A DNA stretch of 64,000 nucleotides from Propionibacteriaceae bacterium AM104-82 (GCA_027658995.1 JAQDQK010000004.1:62001-126000), one strand, 5' to 3'; shown: positions 1 to 9,698, counted from the stretch's first letter. Notes: generated by a model from the letters alone, not told the origin. Program-made: numbers and translations.

Positions 1-983
1 TTGTCGTAGAATCGGCGCAGCGTCCCGTTGCGGATCAGGCCGATGACGCGCTCGCCCTGTACCGCGGACGGCGGCTGGCCGACCTCGTCGGCGGTCGCGA
101 GGCGCTGGTGCACCTCAAGGCCCTCGGCGCCGGTGAGCATGTCCTGCATGATCGTGCCCAACTCAGGCCCGATCGCGGACAGGCCGAGCAGACGGCCGAC
201 CGTCTCGGAACTCGTCACCACCGCGGAGGCTCCCGACTGCCGCACCAACGGCACGTTGTCGTGCTCGCGCACCGACACGATCACGCCCGCGGTCGGGTTC
301 AACTGCCGCACCGTCAACGTCGTCAGGATCGACGCGTCGTCGCGGTCGAGCGAGATGATCACCTGCCGCGCCTTGCTGACCTCGGCCCTGCGCAGCAGCG
401 AGCGCCGGGTCGCGTCGCCCTGGAAGGCGGCGTAGCCGTCGAAGTTGGCCTCGTTGACGGCCGCGGTGTTCGCGTCGATCACCACGATCTTGTCCGGCTT
501 CTCCCCCTGGCGACGCAGCGTGTTGACCGCGCTACGGCCCTTGGTGCCGTAGCCGATCACGACGATGTGATTGCGCATCTTCTTCCTCCAGAAAGAGTCC
601 TTGATCGCGCGGCTGCCCTGGTTGGCGAGCACCTCGATGGTCGTGCCGACCAGCACCACCAGGAAGGTGATGCGCAGCGGCGTGATGACAAGGGCGTTGA
701 CGAGTCGTGCGTGCGGGGCGATCGGCGTGATGTCGCCGTAGCCGGTGGTCGTGACCGTCACCGTCGCGTAGTACAGCGCGTCGATGAAGGAGACCCCGTC
801 TCCCCCGGTGTTGTCGATATAGGCGCCGCGGTCCAGCCACACCAGCATCGTGGTGAGCATCAGCAGCCCGAGCGCGAGCAGCGCCCGGCGACCCAGTTCC
901 TTGAACGGGCTCGTCGCTATCCGCGGGAGCGAGACAAGGGAGAGGATGCCACCCTTGCTCGCCCCTGACTGGAGCTTTTCCAT
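1..983 (-). CDS. Two-TM potassium channel with cytoplasmic RCK/TrkA-N domain (C-terminus cut by window edge)
   Basis: Translating the minus strand from the ATG at 983 gives at least 327 residues open to the window edge, so the C-terminus is missing. Residues about 33-50 and 92-118 are hydrophobic membrane segments. Between them is the potassium selectivity filter TTGYGD at about residues 79-84. From about residue 138 a Rossmann-type RCK domain follows, with a GYGTKG nucleotide-binding turn at 144-149. It should form a ligand-gated K+ channel at the cell membrane. The start lies 4 bp downstream of the apt stop, so it is probably cotranscribed with the sec/apt genes. In many actinobacteria the stringent-response gene rel is found here instead. 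The family call is firm; the physiological ligand is unknown. Confidence 0.9.
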   Translation of the reverse strand, partial: MEKLQSGASKGGILSLVSLPRIATSPFKELGRRALLALGLLMLTTMLVWLDRGAYIDNTGGDGVSFIDALYYATVTVTTTGYGDITPIAPHARLVNALVITPLRITFLVVLVGTTIEVLANQGSRAIKDSFWRKKMRNHIVVIGYGTKGRSAVNTLRRQGEKPDKIVVIDANTAAVNEANFDGYAAFQGDATRRSLLRRAEVSKARQVIISLDRDDASILTTLTVRQLNPTAGVIVSVREHDNVPLVRQSGASAVVTSSETVGRLLGLSAIGPELGTIMQDMLTGAEGLEVHQRLATADEVGQPPSAVQGERVIGLIRNGTLRRFYD

Positions 984-987
984 TGGC

Positions 988-1527
988 TCAGACTGTCACC
1001 AGCGCGGTGCACTTGTCGATGCCCATGTCGACGAGGCGCTCGCGGCCGTGCAGGAAGCTCAGTTCCATCACGACGCTGACGTGGACCAGTTCGGCGCCCA
1101 TCGCCTTGAGCAGCTCGGCGGTCGCTCCGATGGTTCCGCCTGTGGCGAGCACGTCGTCGACGACGAGCACCCGCGCGCCGGGGGTGATGGCGTTACGGTG
1201 CATGGTCAGCGTCTCCGAGCCGTACTCCAGCTCGAACGAGTGGCTGATCGTCTCGCCGGGCAGCTTGCCCGGCTTGCGCACCGGGACAAACCCGGCGCCG
1301 AGCGCCAGCGCGACGGGGGCGGCGAAGATGAATCCGCGCGCCTCCATGCCGACGACCACGTCGATGCCCTCAGGGGCGGACGCTACCAACTCGTCGACCG
1401 CCGTCTGGAAACCCTCCGGAGAGGCGAGCAGCGGCGTGATGTCCTTGAACACGACGCCCGGCTTGGGAAAGTCGGGGACGTCGACGATCAGGGAGCCGAT
1501 CAGCTCCCGGTTCGTGTCGCTTGTCAC
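988..1527 (-). CDS. apt: Adenine phosphoribosyltransferase
   Basis: 179 residues, normal for the family. The enzyme converts adenine and PRPP to AMP in purine salvage. The PRPP-binding loop VLVVDDVLATGGT is at about residues 120-132. The N-terminal DFPKPGVVFKDITPLL segment is typical of Apt. The start is GTG and overlaps the secF stop as GTGA, so translation is coupled to secF. The order yajC-secD-secF-apt is common in actinobacteria. Confidence 0.96.
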   Translation of the reverse strand: MTSDTNRELIGSLIVDVPDFPKPGVVFKDITPLLASPEGFQTAVDELVASAPEGIDVVVGMEARGFIFAAPVALALGAGFVPVRKPGKLPGETISHSFELEYGSETLTMHRNAITPGARVLVVDDVLATGGTIGATAELLKAMGAELVHVSVVMELSFLHGRERLVDMGIDKCTALVTV

Positions 1528-2672
1528 TTGCCCTTCTTCCGGTCGGCCCTGCTCACGTTGGTGCGACGCTGCTGCCGGGCGCCCTGCTCGCCGGTCGCCT
1601 CGGTGGGCGACTCGGTCAGCGTGACGATGCCAGCGGCCGCGCCGGAGGTGGCCGCGCCTGCGACGGACTCGCGGTGGGCGGCCTTGGCTGCCGAGCGGAC
1701 CTTGCGGCGCTCGATCTGCTCGCGGTGCTCGATCATCTTCGGCTCCCGCTCACGCAGCCACGCAAGCAGCGGGGCGGCGATGAACAGCGACGAGTAGGCG
1801 CCGGCGATCATGCCGACCAGCAGCGCGAGACCCAGGTCGGCGAGCGGGCCGCTCTGCAGCACCGTGCCCGCGATGAACAGCGCGAGCACCGGCAGCACGC
1901 CGATCACCGTGGTGTTCAGCGAACGCACCAGGACCTGGTTGATGGCCCGGTTGGCCTGCTCGGAGTACGTGTGCGTGGTGTGTTCAAGGCCCTTGGTGTT
2001 CTCGCGGATCTTGTCGAACACCACGACGGTGTCGTACAGCGAGTAGCCGAGGATGGTGAGCACGCCGATCACTGTCGACGGGGTGACGGTGAAGCCGACA
2101 GCAGCGTACACGCCGACGGTCACGATCAGGTCGTGGAACACGGCGACGATGGCTGCGATCGACATCTTCCAGTCGCGGAAGTAGGCGGCGATCAGCACCA
2201 TCACGAGGGCGACGAACACGACGAGCGCGATGACGGCCTTCTGCGTGATCTGCTGACCCCACGACCCGCCGATGGCGTTGTACGTGACGTCATCGGGAGT
2301 GACGCCCGCGATCTCGGCGATCTCGGCGCGCGTGGTGGTGGTCTCCTCGGGCGTCAGCGACCGGGTCTGGATCCGGATGCTTGAGTCGCCGAGCGAGAAC
2401 ACCTGCGGGTCGAGTTCGTCGACGGTCAGGTCGTTCATGTGTGCGCGCACGTCGTCGACGGTGGACGAGGTGATCTTCATGGGCGCCTGGAAGTCGGTGC
2501 CTCCGCTGAACTCGATGCCGAGCGTGAGTCCGCGGACCAGGAGCACGATCACCGTGAGGGCCACGAGGATCCCGGAGAAGATGAACCAGCCCTTCCGGTT
2601 CTTCATGAAGTCGTAGGACAGGTGCCCCGTGTACAGCCGTTCGGCGATGCTGAGTTTCTTCTCGGCCATCAT
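1524..2672 (-). CDS. secF: Protein translocase subunit SecF
   Basis: 382 residues. SecF works with SecD and YajC to pull preproteins through SecYEG using the proton gradient. After a short cytoplasmic start there is a first membrane helix at about residues 28-48, then a periplasmic-side domain. Five helices follow, carrying the RND-type pattern seen in SecF (for example the VGVYAAVGFTVTPSTVIGVL stretch). The charged tail, rich in Arg, Lys and Ala, is typical of actinobacterial SecF. It overlaps the secD stop by 4 bp and the apt start by 4 bp. A second Met directly follows the chosen start, so the start could be one codon later. Confidence 0.96.
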   Translation of the reverse strand: MMAEKKLSIAERLYTGHLSYDFMKNRKGWFIFSGILVALTVIVLLVRGLTLGIEFSGGTDFQAPMKITSSTVDDVRAHMNDLTVDELDPQVFSLGDSSIRIQTRSLTPEETTTTRAEIAEIAGVTPDDVTYNAIGGSWGQQITQKAVIALVVFVALVMVLIAAYFRDWKMSIAAIVAVFHDLIVTVGVYAAVGFTVTPSTVIGVLTILGYSLYDTVVVFDKIRENTKGLEHTTHTYSEQANRAINQVLVRSLNTTVIGVLPVLALFIAGTVLQSGPLADLGLALLVGMIAGAYSSLFIAAPLLAWLREREPKMIEHREQIERRKVRSAAKAAHRESVAGAATSGAAAGIVTLTESPTEATGEQGARQQRRTNVSRADRKKGK

Positions 2673-4303
2673 GCCTCCTGCGCGGTCGTCGAGGTGGAGT
2701 CCTTGCGGCGGAGCCTGCGTCCGAGCAGGGACTCCTGCGTGACGCCCATGTGGGCGGCGTCGAGGCCGGAGCCGCGACGTCCCTCACCGAAGAACTTGGT
2801 GCGGCCGAGCAGTTCGACGAGCGGCCGGGTGAAGAAGAACACCACTGCCAGGTCGAGCAGGGTGGTCAGCCCCAGCGTGAACGCGAAGCCCTTCACCGAG
2901 CCGATTGCCAGGATGAACAGCACCACGGCGGAAAGCAGCGACACGGCGTCGGAGATGACGATGGTGCCGCGGGCCTTTTCCCAACCGGACTGCAGCGCCG
3001 ACTTCAGCGACTTGCCCTCTCGGATCTCGTCGCGGATGCGTTCGAAGTAGATGATGAACGAGTCGGCCGTGACGGCGATGCCGACGATGGCTCCCGCGAT
3101 GCCGGGCAGGTTCAGCGCGAAGCCGAACACGGAGCCGAGCAGCACCATCATCGCGTAGGTGGCTGCGGCCGCGACGGCAAGCGAGGCCACCACGACGATG
3201 CCCATCGCGCGGTAGTACAGGAACGAGTAGAGCGCCACGACCGCGAGGCCGAGGATGCCCGCGATGATGCCGACGCGCAGTTGCTCGCCGCCGAGCGTCG
3301 GGGACACGGTCTCAACCTGGCTCGGCTCGAAGCTGAGCGGCAGCGAGCCGAACTTCAGCACGTTGGCAAGGCCCGCGGCCGAGTCGGCGTTGAAGTCGCC
3401 CCGGATGATGGCCTCGCCGTTGGCGATCTTCGCCTCGGCGCGGGCGGCGGATTCGACGACACCGTCCAGCACGATCGCGAACATGTTGCGCGGCTGGGCC
3501 TGCGAGACGAGCGTCCCGGTCAGGTCGGAGAGGCGGTTGGCGCCCTCAGAGTTGAAGCTCAGCGTGACGGCGTATGCCAGGTCGCCCTGGGGGATGCCGA
3601 ACGAGGCGGTGTTGAGGTCCTGACCGCGGATCGCGATCGGGCCGAGCAGGTACTTGTAGACGCCCTGGTCGTCGCAGGCGACGAGCGCGCGCTCGGCGTC
3701 GTCGTGCGTCGGGTCCCCGCACGTGAAGTCGGCAAGCGCCTGGGTGTCCGCAGCGGTCGGCTGGTAGGCCAGCACGTCGGTCATCGACAGCAACGGCTCC
3801 TCGCCCGCCTGCCCGTCGGCGCCGCCGGTGGGCGTCGCCGTGGGGCTCGGGGTGGGAGTCGGGCTGGCCGGCGCGGTCGGCAGACCCGGGACCGGGGTCT
3901 CGCCCGGGCTGGGGGTCGCCGTCGGGCCGGTGCCCGCCGCGACATCGAGCACGGGCCGGAACGCCAGTTGTGCGGTCGCCCCGACCAGTTCAGCCAGGTC
4001 GTCGCGGTCGACGTTGGGCGCAGAGACCACGATGTTGCGGTCGCCCTGGATCGCGACGGAGGCCTCACCGACGCCGAGACCGTCGACGCGCTGCTGGATG
4101 ATGTCGCGCGCCAACTCGAGCGATTCCATCGGGACCGACTTGTTGGTCGCCGACAGCGTGATCGTCTGACCACCCTGCAGGTCGAGGCCGAGCTTGGGCG
4201 ACCACGTCCTGGTGACCGCCATGATGACGAAGAGGCCCGCGATGATGAGCAGGAATACGGTCAAGACGACGGCAGGGCGTCGCCTCTTAGCGGTGGTCGC
4301 CAC
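2669..4303 (-). CDS. secD: Protein translocase subunit SecD
   Basis: 544 residues. It has an N-terminal membrane helix at about residues 12-30, the conserved GLDLQGG motif just after it, a large extracytoplasmic domain, and five C-terminal helices. A low-complexity Pro/Thr/Ser-rich insertion sits at about residues 125-160 of the extracytoplasmic domain. Such insertions are common in actinobacterial SecD and are probably a flexible linker. The start codon is GTG and comes immediately after the yajC TAA with no intervening base. SecD and SecF support the late stages of Sec-dependent export. Confidence 0.96.
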   Translation of the reverse strand: MATTAKRRRPAVVLTVFLLIIAGLFVIMAVTRTWSPKLGLDLQGGQTITLSATNKSVPMESLELARDIIQQRVDGLGVGEASVAIQGDRNIVVSAPNVDRDDLAELVGATAQLAFRPVLDVAAGTGPTATPSPGETPVPGLPTAPASPTPTPSPTATPTGGADGQAGEEPLLSMTDVLAYQPTAADTQALADFTCGDPTHDDAERALVACDDQGVYKYLLGPIAIRGQDLNTASFGIPQGDLAYAVTLSFNSEGANRLSDLTGTLVSQAQPRNMFAIVLDGVVESAARAEAKIANGEAIIRGDFNADSAAGLANVLKFGSLPLSFEPSQVETVSPTLGGEQLRVGIIAGILGLAVVALYSFLYYRAMGIVVVASLAVAAAATYAMMVLLGSVFGFALNLPGIAGAIVGIAVTADSFIIYFERIRDEIREGKSLKSALQSGWEKARGTIVISDAVSLLSAVVLFILAIGSVKGFAFTLGLTTLLDLAVVFFFTRPLVELLGRTKFFGEGRRGSGLDAAHMGVTQESLLGRRLRRKDSTSTTAQEA

Positions 4304-4873
4304 TTACTTGGAGTCCTCCGGGCGGGGCTTCTCCTCGGCGGGGGCCTCGAACGACGGGGCGTCCGTGCGCTCCCACGGCTGGTACGCGGTCGCGTCCTCC
4401 TCCGTGACCTCGACGGTCCCGGTCTCGGCGACGGGCTCGTCGTAGGGGCCGGGGACCGTGTCATCGGCGTAGGGGTTCACGGCGTCGTCGGCGGCGTAGG
4501 GGTTGGTCTCGGAGACCTCCGAGACCTCCTCCGCGACCGGGGCGTCGAGGTCCGCATCGTAGCCGACGGCCGCCGGGGCGTCCTCGGCGGCGATGTCGTC
4601 GGTGAACTCGAACTCCTCGTCCTCGGCGGTCACCTGGCGGGCGACGTTGCCCTTGAGCACGGTGATCTCAACGCCGGGGGCGAGTTCGACGATCATCTGG
4701 CGCTCACCGACGTGAGCGATCGTGCCGAAGATGCCGGAGGTCAGCAGCACCCGGTCCCCTTCGCCGAGCTGGGCTCGCATCTCCTGGTCCTGCCGCATCT
4801 TCTTCTGCTGCGGGCGGATCATCAGGAAGTACATGATCGCGAACATCGCGACCATCAAAAGGATCAGTTCCAT
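4304..4873 (-). CDS. yajC: Preprotein translocase accessory subunit YajC
   Basis: 189 residues. One N-terminal membrane helix (about residues 3-18) runs into the family signature MIRPQQKK, followed by the small YajC domain with the GDRVLLTSGIFGTI segment. From about residue 100 the protein has a long acidic tail rich in Glu, Asp, Tyr and Ala that is absent from the 110-residue enterobacterial protein. YajC associates with SecDF. A TATTCT -10-like element lies about 40 bp upstream (around 4902-4907). A GGAG Shine-Dalgarno sequence precedes the ATG. Confidence 0.93.
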   Translation of the reverse strand: MELILLMVAMFAIMYFLMIRPQQKKMRQDQEMRAQLGEGDRVLLTSGIFGTIAHVGERQMIVELAPGVEITVLKGNVARQVTAEDEEFEFTDDIAAEDAPAAVGYDADLDAPVAEEVSEVSETNPYAADDAVNPYADDTVPGPYDEPVAETGTVEVTEEDATAYQPWERTDAPSFEAPAEEKPRPEDSK

Positions 4874-4942
4874 GGTTCACTCCGGTTGAGTTCTGGGCCA
4901 CCGCTCAGAATAGCGGAGCCGTGTCGATAGTCATTAACCGCG

Positions 4943-5971
4943 TCATTCGTCTGTGTCGAACAACGCGGGCATCGCCGCTGGGGGGCGGACGCCCAGGTGG
5001 GCATAGGCGGCGCGGGTGGCGACCCGACCGCGTGGGGTTCTGATCAGCAGGCCCTCCCGGATGAGGAAGGGCTCGGCGACCTCCGAGACGGTCTCGATCT
5101 CCTCCCCCACGCTGAGCGCGAGGGTGGAGAGCCCGACGGGGCCCCCGTCGAACAGCTTGCACAGCGCCTCGAGGACGCCACGGTCGAGCCGGTCGAGGCC
5201 ACGCTCATCCACCTCGTAGAGTTCGAGCGCCGCCCGGGCGACGTCGCGGTGCGCGGTGGCGTGCCCCCTGACCTGCGCGAAGTCGCGGACCCGGCGCAGC
5301 AACCGGTTCGCGATGCGGGGGGTGCCCCTGGATCGGCGGGCGATCTCGCCCTCTGCTGCCTCGTCGATGCGGATGCCCAGCTTCCCTGCCGATGCGGCGA
5401 CGATGCCCGCCAGGTCGGCCGGGTCGTAGAAGTCCAGTTGCGCGGTGAAGCCGAACCGGTCGCGCAGCGGTCCTGGCAGCATGCCTGCGCGGGTGGTCGC
5501 GCCGACCAGCGTGAACGGCGGCAGTTCGATGGGGATGGCGGTGGCGCCCGGGCCCTTGCCGACGATGACGTCGACGCGGAAGTCCTCCATGGCGAGGTAG
5601 AGCATCTCCTCGGCGGGCCGCGACAGCCGGTGGATCTCGTCGAGGAACAGCACGTCGCCCTCGTCGAGGCCGGAGAGGATCGCCGCGAGGTCGCCCGCGT
5701 GCTGGATCGCTGGCCCGGAAGAGATCCGCAGCGCGGAGCCGAGTTCGGTGGCGATGATCATGGCAAGGGTGGTCTTGCCGAGGCCGGGAGGGCCGGAGAG
5801 CAGCACATGATCCGGGGCGGTGCCGCGGTGCATGGCGGCCTCGAGCACGAGGCCGAGTTGCTCGCGCACGCGCGGCTGCCCCTCGAACTCGGAGAGCCGC
5901 ATGGGACGCAGCGCCGCCTCGTAGTCGCGTTCCTCGCTGAGCGCGTGCGGGTCGACCTCGGAGTGCTCCAC
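4943..5971 (-). CDS. ruvB: Holliday junction branch migration ATPase RuvB
   Basis: 342 residues, normal length. RuvB is the AAA+ hexameric motor that, loaded by RuvA, drives branch migration of Holliday junctions in recombinational repair. The Walker A motif GPPGLGKTT is at residues 60-68 and Walker B LFLDEIH at about 108-114. Sensor 1 (GATT) is present, and the C-terminus has the winged-helix region with the RTPRGR motif. The start is GTG at 5971, overlapping the ruvA stop by one base. Confidence 0.97.
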   Translation of the reverse strand: MEHSEVDPHALSEERDYEAALRPMRLSEFEGQPRVREQLGLVLEAAMHRGTAPDHVLLSGPPGLGKTTLAMIIATELGSALRISSGPAIQHAGDLAAILSGLDEGDVLFLDEIHRLSRPAEEMLYLAMEDFRVDVIVGKGPGATAIPIELPPFTLVGATTRAGMLPGPLRDRFGFTAQLDFYDPADLAGIVAASAGKLGIRIDEAAEGEIARRSRGTPRIANRLLRRVRDFAQVRGHATAHRDVARAALELYEVDERGLDRLDRGVLEALCKLFDGGPVGLSTLALSVGEEIETVSEVAEPFLIREGLLIRTPRGRVATRAAYAHLGVRPPAAMPALFDTDE

Positions 5972-6588
5972 TACTTCTTCCTCGCCAGCGAGTTGAGCGC
6001 GGCGCGCAGCAGTTGCCCGATGCCGATGTCGGGGTTCTCGTCGACGAGGTGGGCGACGTTGTCGGCGGCGGACTCAGCGTCACGGGCGGACCAGCCGAGG
6101 CCGGTGAGGCCCTCCGCGACCTGCGCACGCCACAGTTCGGGCTCGGCGTTGCTGATCGGCTGGGGCGCCTCGTCTCCGCCGTCGGTGAGGACCTGCACCT
6201 TGTCCTTCAGCTCGATGACCAGCTTCTGGGCCCCCTTGCGGCCGATGCCCGGCACCGAGCACAGCCGGGCAAGGTCCTCGGCCTGCACCGCGCGGCGGAA
6301 CTCGCCGGGGGTGAGCACCGAAACGATCGCGAGCGCCAGTTTCGGGCCGACTCCCGAGGCGGTCTGCGCCAGTTCGAAGGCCTCCCGCTCCCCCTCCTCT
6401 GCGAAGCCGAACAGCGTCATGGAGTCCTCGCGGACCACCATCGACGTGTGCACGACCGCGGCCTCGCCCGGCCGCAGGGCGGCGGCGGTCGACGGCGTGA
6501 CATGCACGAGGAAGCCGACTCCCCCGACGTCGAGCACGCAGGAGGTGGCACCGGCCTTCAGCACGGTGCCGCTGAGCTGAGCGATCAT
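5971..6588 (-). CDS. ruvA: Holliday junction branch migration protein RuvA
   Basis: 205 residues. RuvA binds the four-way junction and recruits RuvB. It has the N-terminal OB fold (starting MIAQLSGTV), the helix-hairpin-helix segments [10 protein letters not shown] and [19 protein letters not shown], and the small C-terminal domain that contacts RuvB. An upstream in-frame ATG exists, but the family starts at MIAQL. This start also gives an ATGA overlap with the ruvC stop, so I take 6588. Confidence 0.96.
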   Translation of the reverse strand: MIAQLSGTVLKAGATSCVLDVGGVGFLVHVTPSTAAALRPGEAAVVHTSMVVREDSMTLFGFAEEGEREAFELAQTASGVGPKLALAIVSVLTPGEFRRAVQAEDLARLCSVPGIGRKGAQKLVIELKDKVQVLTDGGDEAPQPISNAEPELWRAQVAEGLTGLGWSARDAESAADNVAHLVDENPDIGIGQLLRAALNSLARKK

Positions 6589-7106
6589 CGCTTCCCCTTG
6601 GCTGCCGCGACGGCCGCGGCGTATCTGTTTGTTCCGGCGCCGCGCCACACCTGGGTGACGGCGATGGCGAGCGCGTCCGCGGCGTCGGCAGGCTTCGGCG
6701 CGGCGGTGAGCTTCAGGATCCGGGTCACCATGGCCGCGACCTGCGCCTTGTCGGCCGACCCGGAGCCCGTCACGGCGGCCTTCACCTCGCTCGGCGTGTG
6801 GAACGTGACCCGCAGCCCACGGCGGGCGGCGGTCAGGGCCGCAACGCCGGAGGCCTGCGCGGTGTCCATCACCGAGGCGAGGTTGTGCTGCGCGAAGACC
6901 CGCTCAATGCCGACCGCCTCGGGCTGGTACTCGTCGAACCATTCGACGAGGCCTCGTTCCAGGGCAAGCAGTCGCAGCGCAAGGTCGTCGCCGGCGGGGG
7001 TCCGCACGACGCCGACCGCGACCAACTGGGGCGGCCGCCCGACCGTCCCCTCGACCACGCCGACGCCGCAGCGGGTGAGGCCGGGGTCGATCCCGATGAC
7101 GCGCAT
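6585..7106 (-). CDS. ruvC: Crossover junction endodeoxyribonuclease RuvC
   Basis: 173 residues. RuvC is the dimeric, metal-dependent nuclease that resolves Holliday junctions. The RNase H-like catalytic acids are visible: Asp7 in [10 protein letters not shown], Glu68 in GIERVF, and Asp141/Asp144 in [10 protein letters not shown]. It is first in the ruvCAB order and overlaps ruvA by 4 bp. Only 12 bp separate it from yebC, so ruvCAB is probably cotranscribed from the yebC promoter. I see no LexA-type box here. Confidence 0.97.
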   Translation of the reverse strand: MRVIGIDPGLTRCGVGVVEGTVGRPPQLVAVGVVRTPAGDDLALRLLALERGLVEWFDEYQPEAVGIERVFAQHNLASVMDTAQASGVAALTAARRGLRVTFHTPSEVKAAVTGSGSADKAQVAAMVTRILKLTAAPKPADAADALAIAVTQVWRGAGTNRYAAAVAAAKGKR

Positions 7107-7118
7107 GAGGGTGTCTTC

Positions 7119-7892
7119 TCAGTCCTCGTCTTCGAGCGCCTGCGCGACCTCGGGGGTGACGTCGACGTTGGTGAAGACGTTCTGCACGTCGTCGGAGTCC
7201 TCGAGCGCGTCGATGATCCGCTCCACCTTCTGCGCGACCTCAACCGAGTCGACCTCCTGGTCGAACGAGGCGACGAACTCCACCTCGGAGGAGTCGTAGT
7301 CGAGGCCCGCGGCCTCAATGGCCTTGCGCACCTCGACGAGGTCGTTGGGGTCGGTGTAGGCCTCGAACTCGTCGCCGTTGTCGGAGACCTCCTCGAGGCC
7401 CGCCTCGAGCGCGGCCTCGAGCAGCGCGTCCTCGCTCAGTTCGCCGGAGGCCTGCTTCTTCGGCACCACGACGACGCCCTTGCGGGAGAACAGGCGCTGC
7501 ACGGAGCCGACATCGGCCATGGTGCCGCCGTTGCGGGTGACGGCGACGCGCACGTCGGACGCGGAGCGGTTGCGGTTGTCGGTGAGGCACTCGATCAGGA
7601 TCGCGACGCCTGCCGGGCCGTAGGCCTCGTACATGATCGTCTCGTAGTCGGCACCGCCGGACTCGGCGCCGGAGCCGCGCTTGACGGCGCGGTCGATGTT
7701 GTCGTTGGGAACCGAGGACTTCTTGGCCTTCTGGATGGCGTCGTAGAGCGTGGGGTTGCCCGCGGGGTCACCGCCGCCGATCCGTGCCGCGACCTCGACG
7801 TTCTTGATCAGCTTGGCGAAGAGCTTGCCCCGCTTGGCGTCGATGACGGCCTTCTTGTGCTTGGTCGTTGCCCATTTGGAATGGCCGCTCAT
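7119..7892 (-). CDS. YebC/PmpR-family protein
   Basis: 257 residues. It begins with the family hallmark [14 protein letters not shown] and continues with the three YebC domains. The acidic C-terminus includes a run of Asp and Glu ending [12 protein letters not shown]. YebC proteins have been described both as DNA-binding regulators and as translation factors that help ribosomes through difficult sequences. The sequence does not show which role applies here. Its place directly upstream of ruvCAB is the standard actinobacterial arrangement. A possible -10 (TAGGCT on the minus strand) lies at 7935-7940, giving a leader of about 40 nt. Confidence 0.93.
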   Translation of the reverse strand: MSGHSKWATTKHKKAVIDAKRGKLFAKLIKNVEVAARIGGGDPAGNPTLYDAIQKAKKSSVPNDNIDRAVKRGSGAESGGADYETIMYEAYGPAGVAILIECLTDNRNRSASDVRVAVTRNGGTMADVGSVQRLFSRKGVVVVPKKQASGELSEDALLEAALEAGLEEVSDNGDEFEAYTDPNDLVEVRKAIEAAGLDYDSSEVEFVASFDQEVDSVEVAQKVERIIDALEDSDDVQNVFTNVDVTPEVAQALEDED

Positions 7893-7951
7893 CCGGTCCC
7901 ACTTTCTCGTCGCAGAAGTATCTCTCGATAGAGCAGCCTATCCTGTCGGCC

Positions 7952-8890
7952 CTAAACCACCCTGCTCAGTAGCGCCACCGCGTCCCGTGTCGTGTAGCCG
8001 AGTTCGCGGGCGAGCCGCGACAGCCCCAGCCCGTCGGGGGTGTCGATGCCGAGGCCCGCCTCGGTGCAACCGGAGGTGCGCATCGATCGCAGGCACTCTC
8101 CGAGCAGCGCCAGCGAGATGCCGCGGCGGCGGTAGTCGGGGTGGACGCCGAAGCGTTCGGTCCATCCGCCGCACGGGTCGCCTTCATCGACGACGCTCAT
8201 CGCGTAGCCGACGATCCGGTCGCCGTCGCGCGCGACATAGGACCACTCGGGCCGGAAGCCGACGTCGGCGAGGCGCTGGTTCCATTCCTCGACCTGGACC
8301 TCTGCGCCGCCGATCGGCCTGAAGCAGAGGTTGTGCAGCACGCGCACCTCCTCCGCGTCCGCCGGGAGGAAGCCCGCGATGGTGATGCCGTCGGCCTCGG
8401 GCACCACGAGGGGCTTGCCGAGGTCGCGGTGCAGGTCGTAGTAGTAGCGCTCCGGTTCGAAGCCCTGCCTCCGGGCGACGCCCTCGAGGCCCGGCCGTCC
8501 GACCTCCGCGTAGCAGCCGAGCCACAGCGGCGTGCCCGGATGGTTCTCGTCGCGCCAGGTCTTGGCCCGCTCGATCTGCCACTTCAGGAGCGCGGTGCCT
8601 ACCATCATGTGCCGGTGCACGGGGTGCACGCCGCCCATCAGGTACATCCGCAGCGGGTCGGTGCTGGCGAGGAATCCGGCGCCGAACGCCGAGAGCGAGG
8701 AGTAGGCGTCCCAGCCGCCGACGGCAAGGCCGGTGGCCGGGAGCAGGTCCTTGTCGAGGATCGCCGCGGTCATCCCGGACAGGACCGAGTTGTCCAGCGC
8801 CTCAAGCTGGGCTCTGAAGTTCTCGATCTCCGGGGCATCGTGACTGCCTAAGAGCCGCCACCTGAGGTGCGGCTCCACATAGGCTTCCAT
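7952..8890 (-). CDS. GNAT-family N-acetyltransferase, tandem-domain
   Basis: 312 residues from the ATG at 8890. The C-terminal half is a clear GNAT domain: the acetyl-CoA loop is in GVHPDYRRRGISLALL at about residues 250-265. The N-terminal half (about 50-160) also looks like a GNAT fold with weaker motifs, so the architecture resembles two-domain proteins of the MshD type. I cannot name the acceptor substrate. An upstream in-frame start at 8932 would overlap the preceding gene. The TAGACT hexamer 7 nt before the 8890 ATG fits a leaderless transcript and supports the shorter start. It is the last gene before yebC and may be expressed separately from the lipid-like cluster. Confidence 0.8.
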   Translation of the reverse strand: MEAYVEPHLRWRLLGSHDAPEIENFRAQLEALDNSVLSGMTAAILDKDLLPATGLAVGGWDAYSSLSAFGAGFLASTDPLRMYLMGGVHPVHRHMMVGTALLKWQIERAKTWRDENHPGTPLWLGCYAEVGRPGLEGVARRQGFEPERYYYDLHRDLGKPLVVPEADGITIAGFLPADAEEVRVLHNLCFRPIGGAEVQVEEWNQRLADVGFRPEWSYVARDGDRIVGYAMSVVDEGDPCGGWTERFGVHPDYRRRGISLALLGECLRSMRTSGCTEAGLGIDTPDGLGLSRLARELGYTTRDAVALLSRVV

Positions 8891-8897
8891 GTTCGTC

Positions 8898-8903
8898 AGT
8901 CTA
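8898..8903 (-). promoter_or_regulatory. -10 hexamer TAGACT for the GNAT gene, leaderless
   Basis: TAGACT ends 7 nt before the ATG at 8890 and lies in the 16-bp gap after the PlsC-like gene. At this spacing transcription would begin at or next to the A of the ATG. No convincing -35 is visible. Confidence 0.5.
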
Positions 8904-8906
8904 CGC

Positions 8907-9698
8907 TCACCGCCAGATGCGCGGTCGGGCATCCTTGGTCGGGGCGGCCTGGTCCCACAGGCGGCGCCAGCGGGGCGTGGCCTCCAGCGACGGAACCGAC
9001 GGCCCCTCGGCGCGGCGACGCTCGACCGCCCACCAGCTCAGGTCGCCCTCGTGGACCAGCTTCTCGACGCGGTGCTGCAGTTCGGCAGTCGCCTCGGCGA
9101 GGCCCTGGCCGCGCGGGTAGACGGGGGCGCCGAAGCGGATCGAGACCTTCGGCCGCGCGCGCAGCGGCAGCTTCAGGATGTCCTTCAGCTTGAACGTGCC
9201 GACCAGCCCGACGGGGACGACGGCCACGTTGTGCTGGCCTGCGATGCCCGCAGCCACGTCGGAGAACTCCCCCACCTGGCGTCCGGCGGACGGGTCGTCG
9301 GTGAACACCACGACGTTGCGGCCCCGCGCGAGGGAGCGTGAGGGCGTGACGTTGGTGGGGCGCAGCCGCGAAGGGAGCGAGAGCCTGAGCAACTGGTAGT
9401 CCAGCGCGCCCTGCTCGTTTGCCGCAAGCACGAATGGGCGGCGAAGGCCCGTCAGCGAGTCGTCGCCGACCAGTTCGATGTCGAACCGGAAGCCGAGGAG
9501 ACGGAGCATCAGGTGCCTGCCCGGGCGCTCGGCGCGGAAGCCCAGTTCGCGGGCGACCACGGGGCGCGGCGGGACGCCCGCGGGGCGACGCCTACGCAGC
9601 GCGGAGCCGAACGCGTCGAGCAGGTCCGCGGGCAGCGTCAGCTTCGGCCGCTTCTTCGACCTGCGGCTCTGTGCCCAGGAGGGCAGGTCCCTGCTCAT
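8907..9698 (-). CDS. PlsC-like (LPLAT-fold) protein lacking the catalytic HX4D histidine
   Basis: 263 residues. The region from about residue 65 to 240 has the layout of 1-acylglycerol-3-phosphate acyltransferases: a hydrophobic strand leading to the acyltransferase motif, a second motif near residue 132, and a VVPVG strand at 160-164. The motif that should be NHxxxxD reads NEQGALD (Glu95 in place of His, Asp100 kept). The FPEG motif is replaced by FTDDPSAGR. Both changes hit residues needed for acyl transfer in known enzymes, so this may be a non-canonical or inactive member. It overlaps the upstream LarA-like gene as ATGA and so is probably translated with it. I call the fold, not an activity. 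Confidence 0.65.
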   Translation of the reverse strand: MSRDLPSWAQSRRSKKRPKLTLPADLLDAFGSALRRRRPAGVPPRPVVARELGFRAERPGRHLMLRLLGFRFDIELVGDDSLTGLRRPFVLAANEQGALDYQLLRLSLPSRLRPTNVTPSRSLARGRNVVVFTDDPSAGRQVGEFSDVAAGIAGQHNVAVVPVGLVGTFKLKDILKLPLRARPKVSIRFGAPVYPRGQGLAEATAELQHRVEKLVHEGDLSWWAVERRRAEGPSVPSLEATPRWRRLWDQAAPTKDARPRIWR

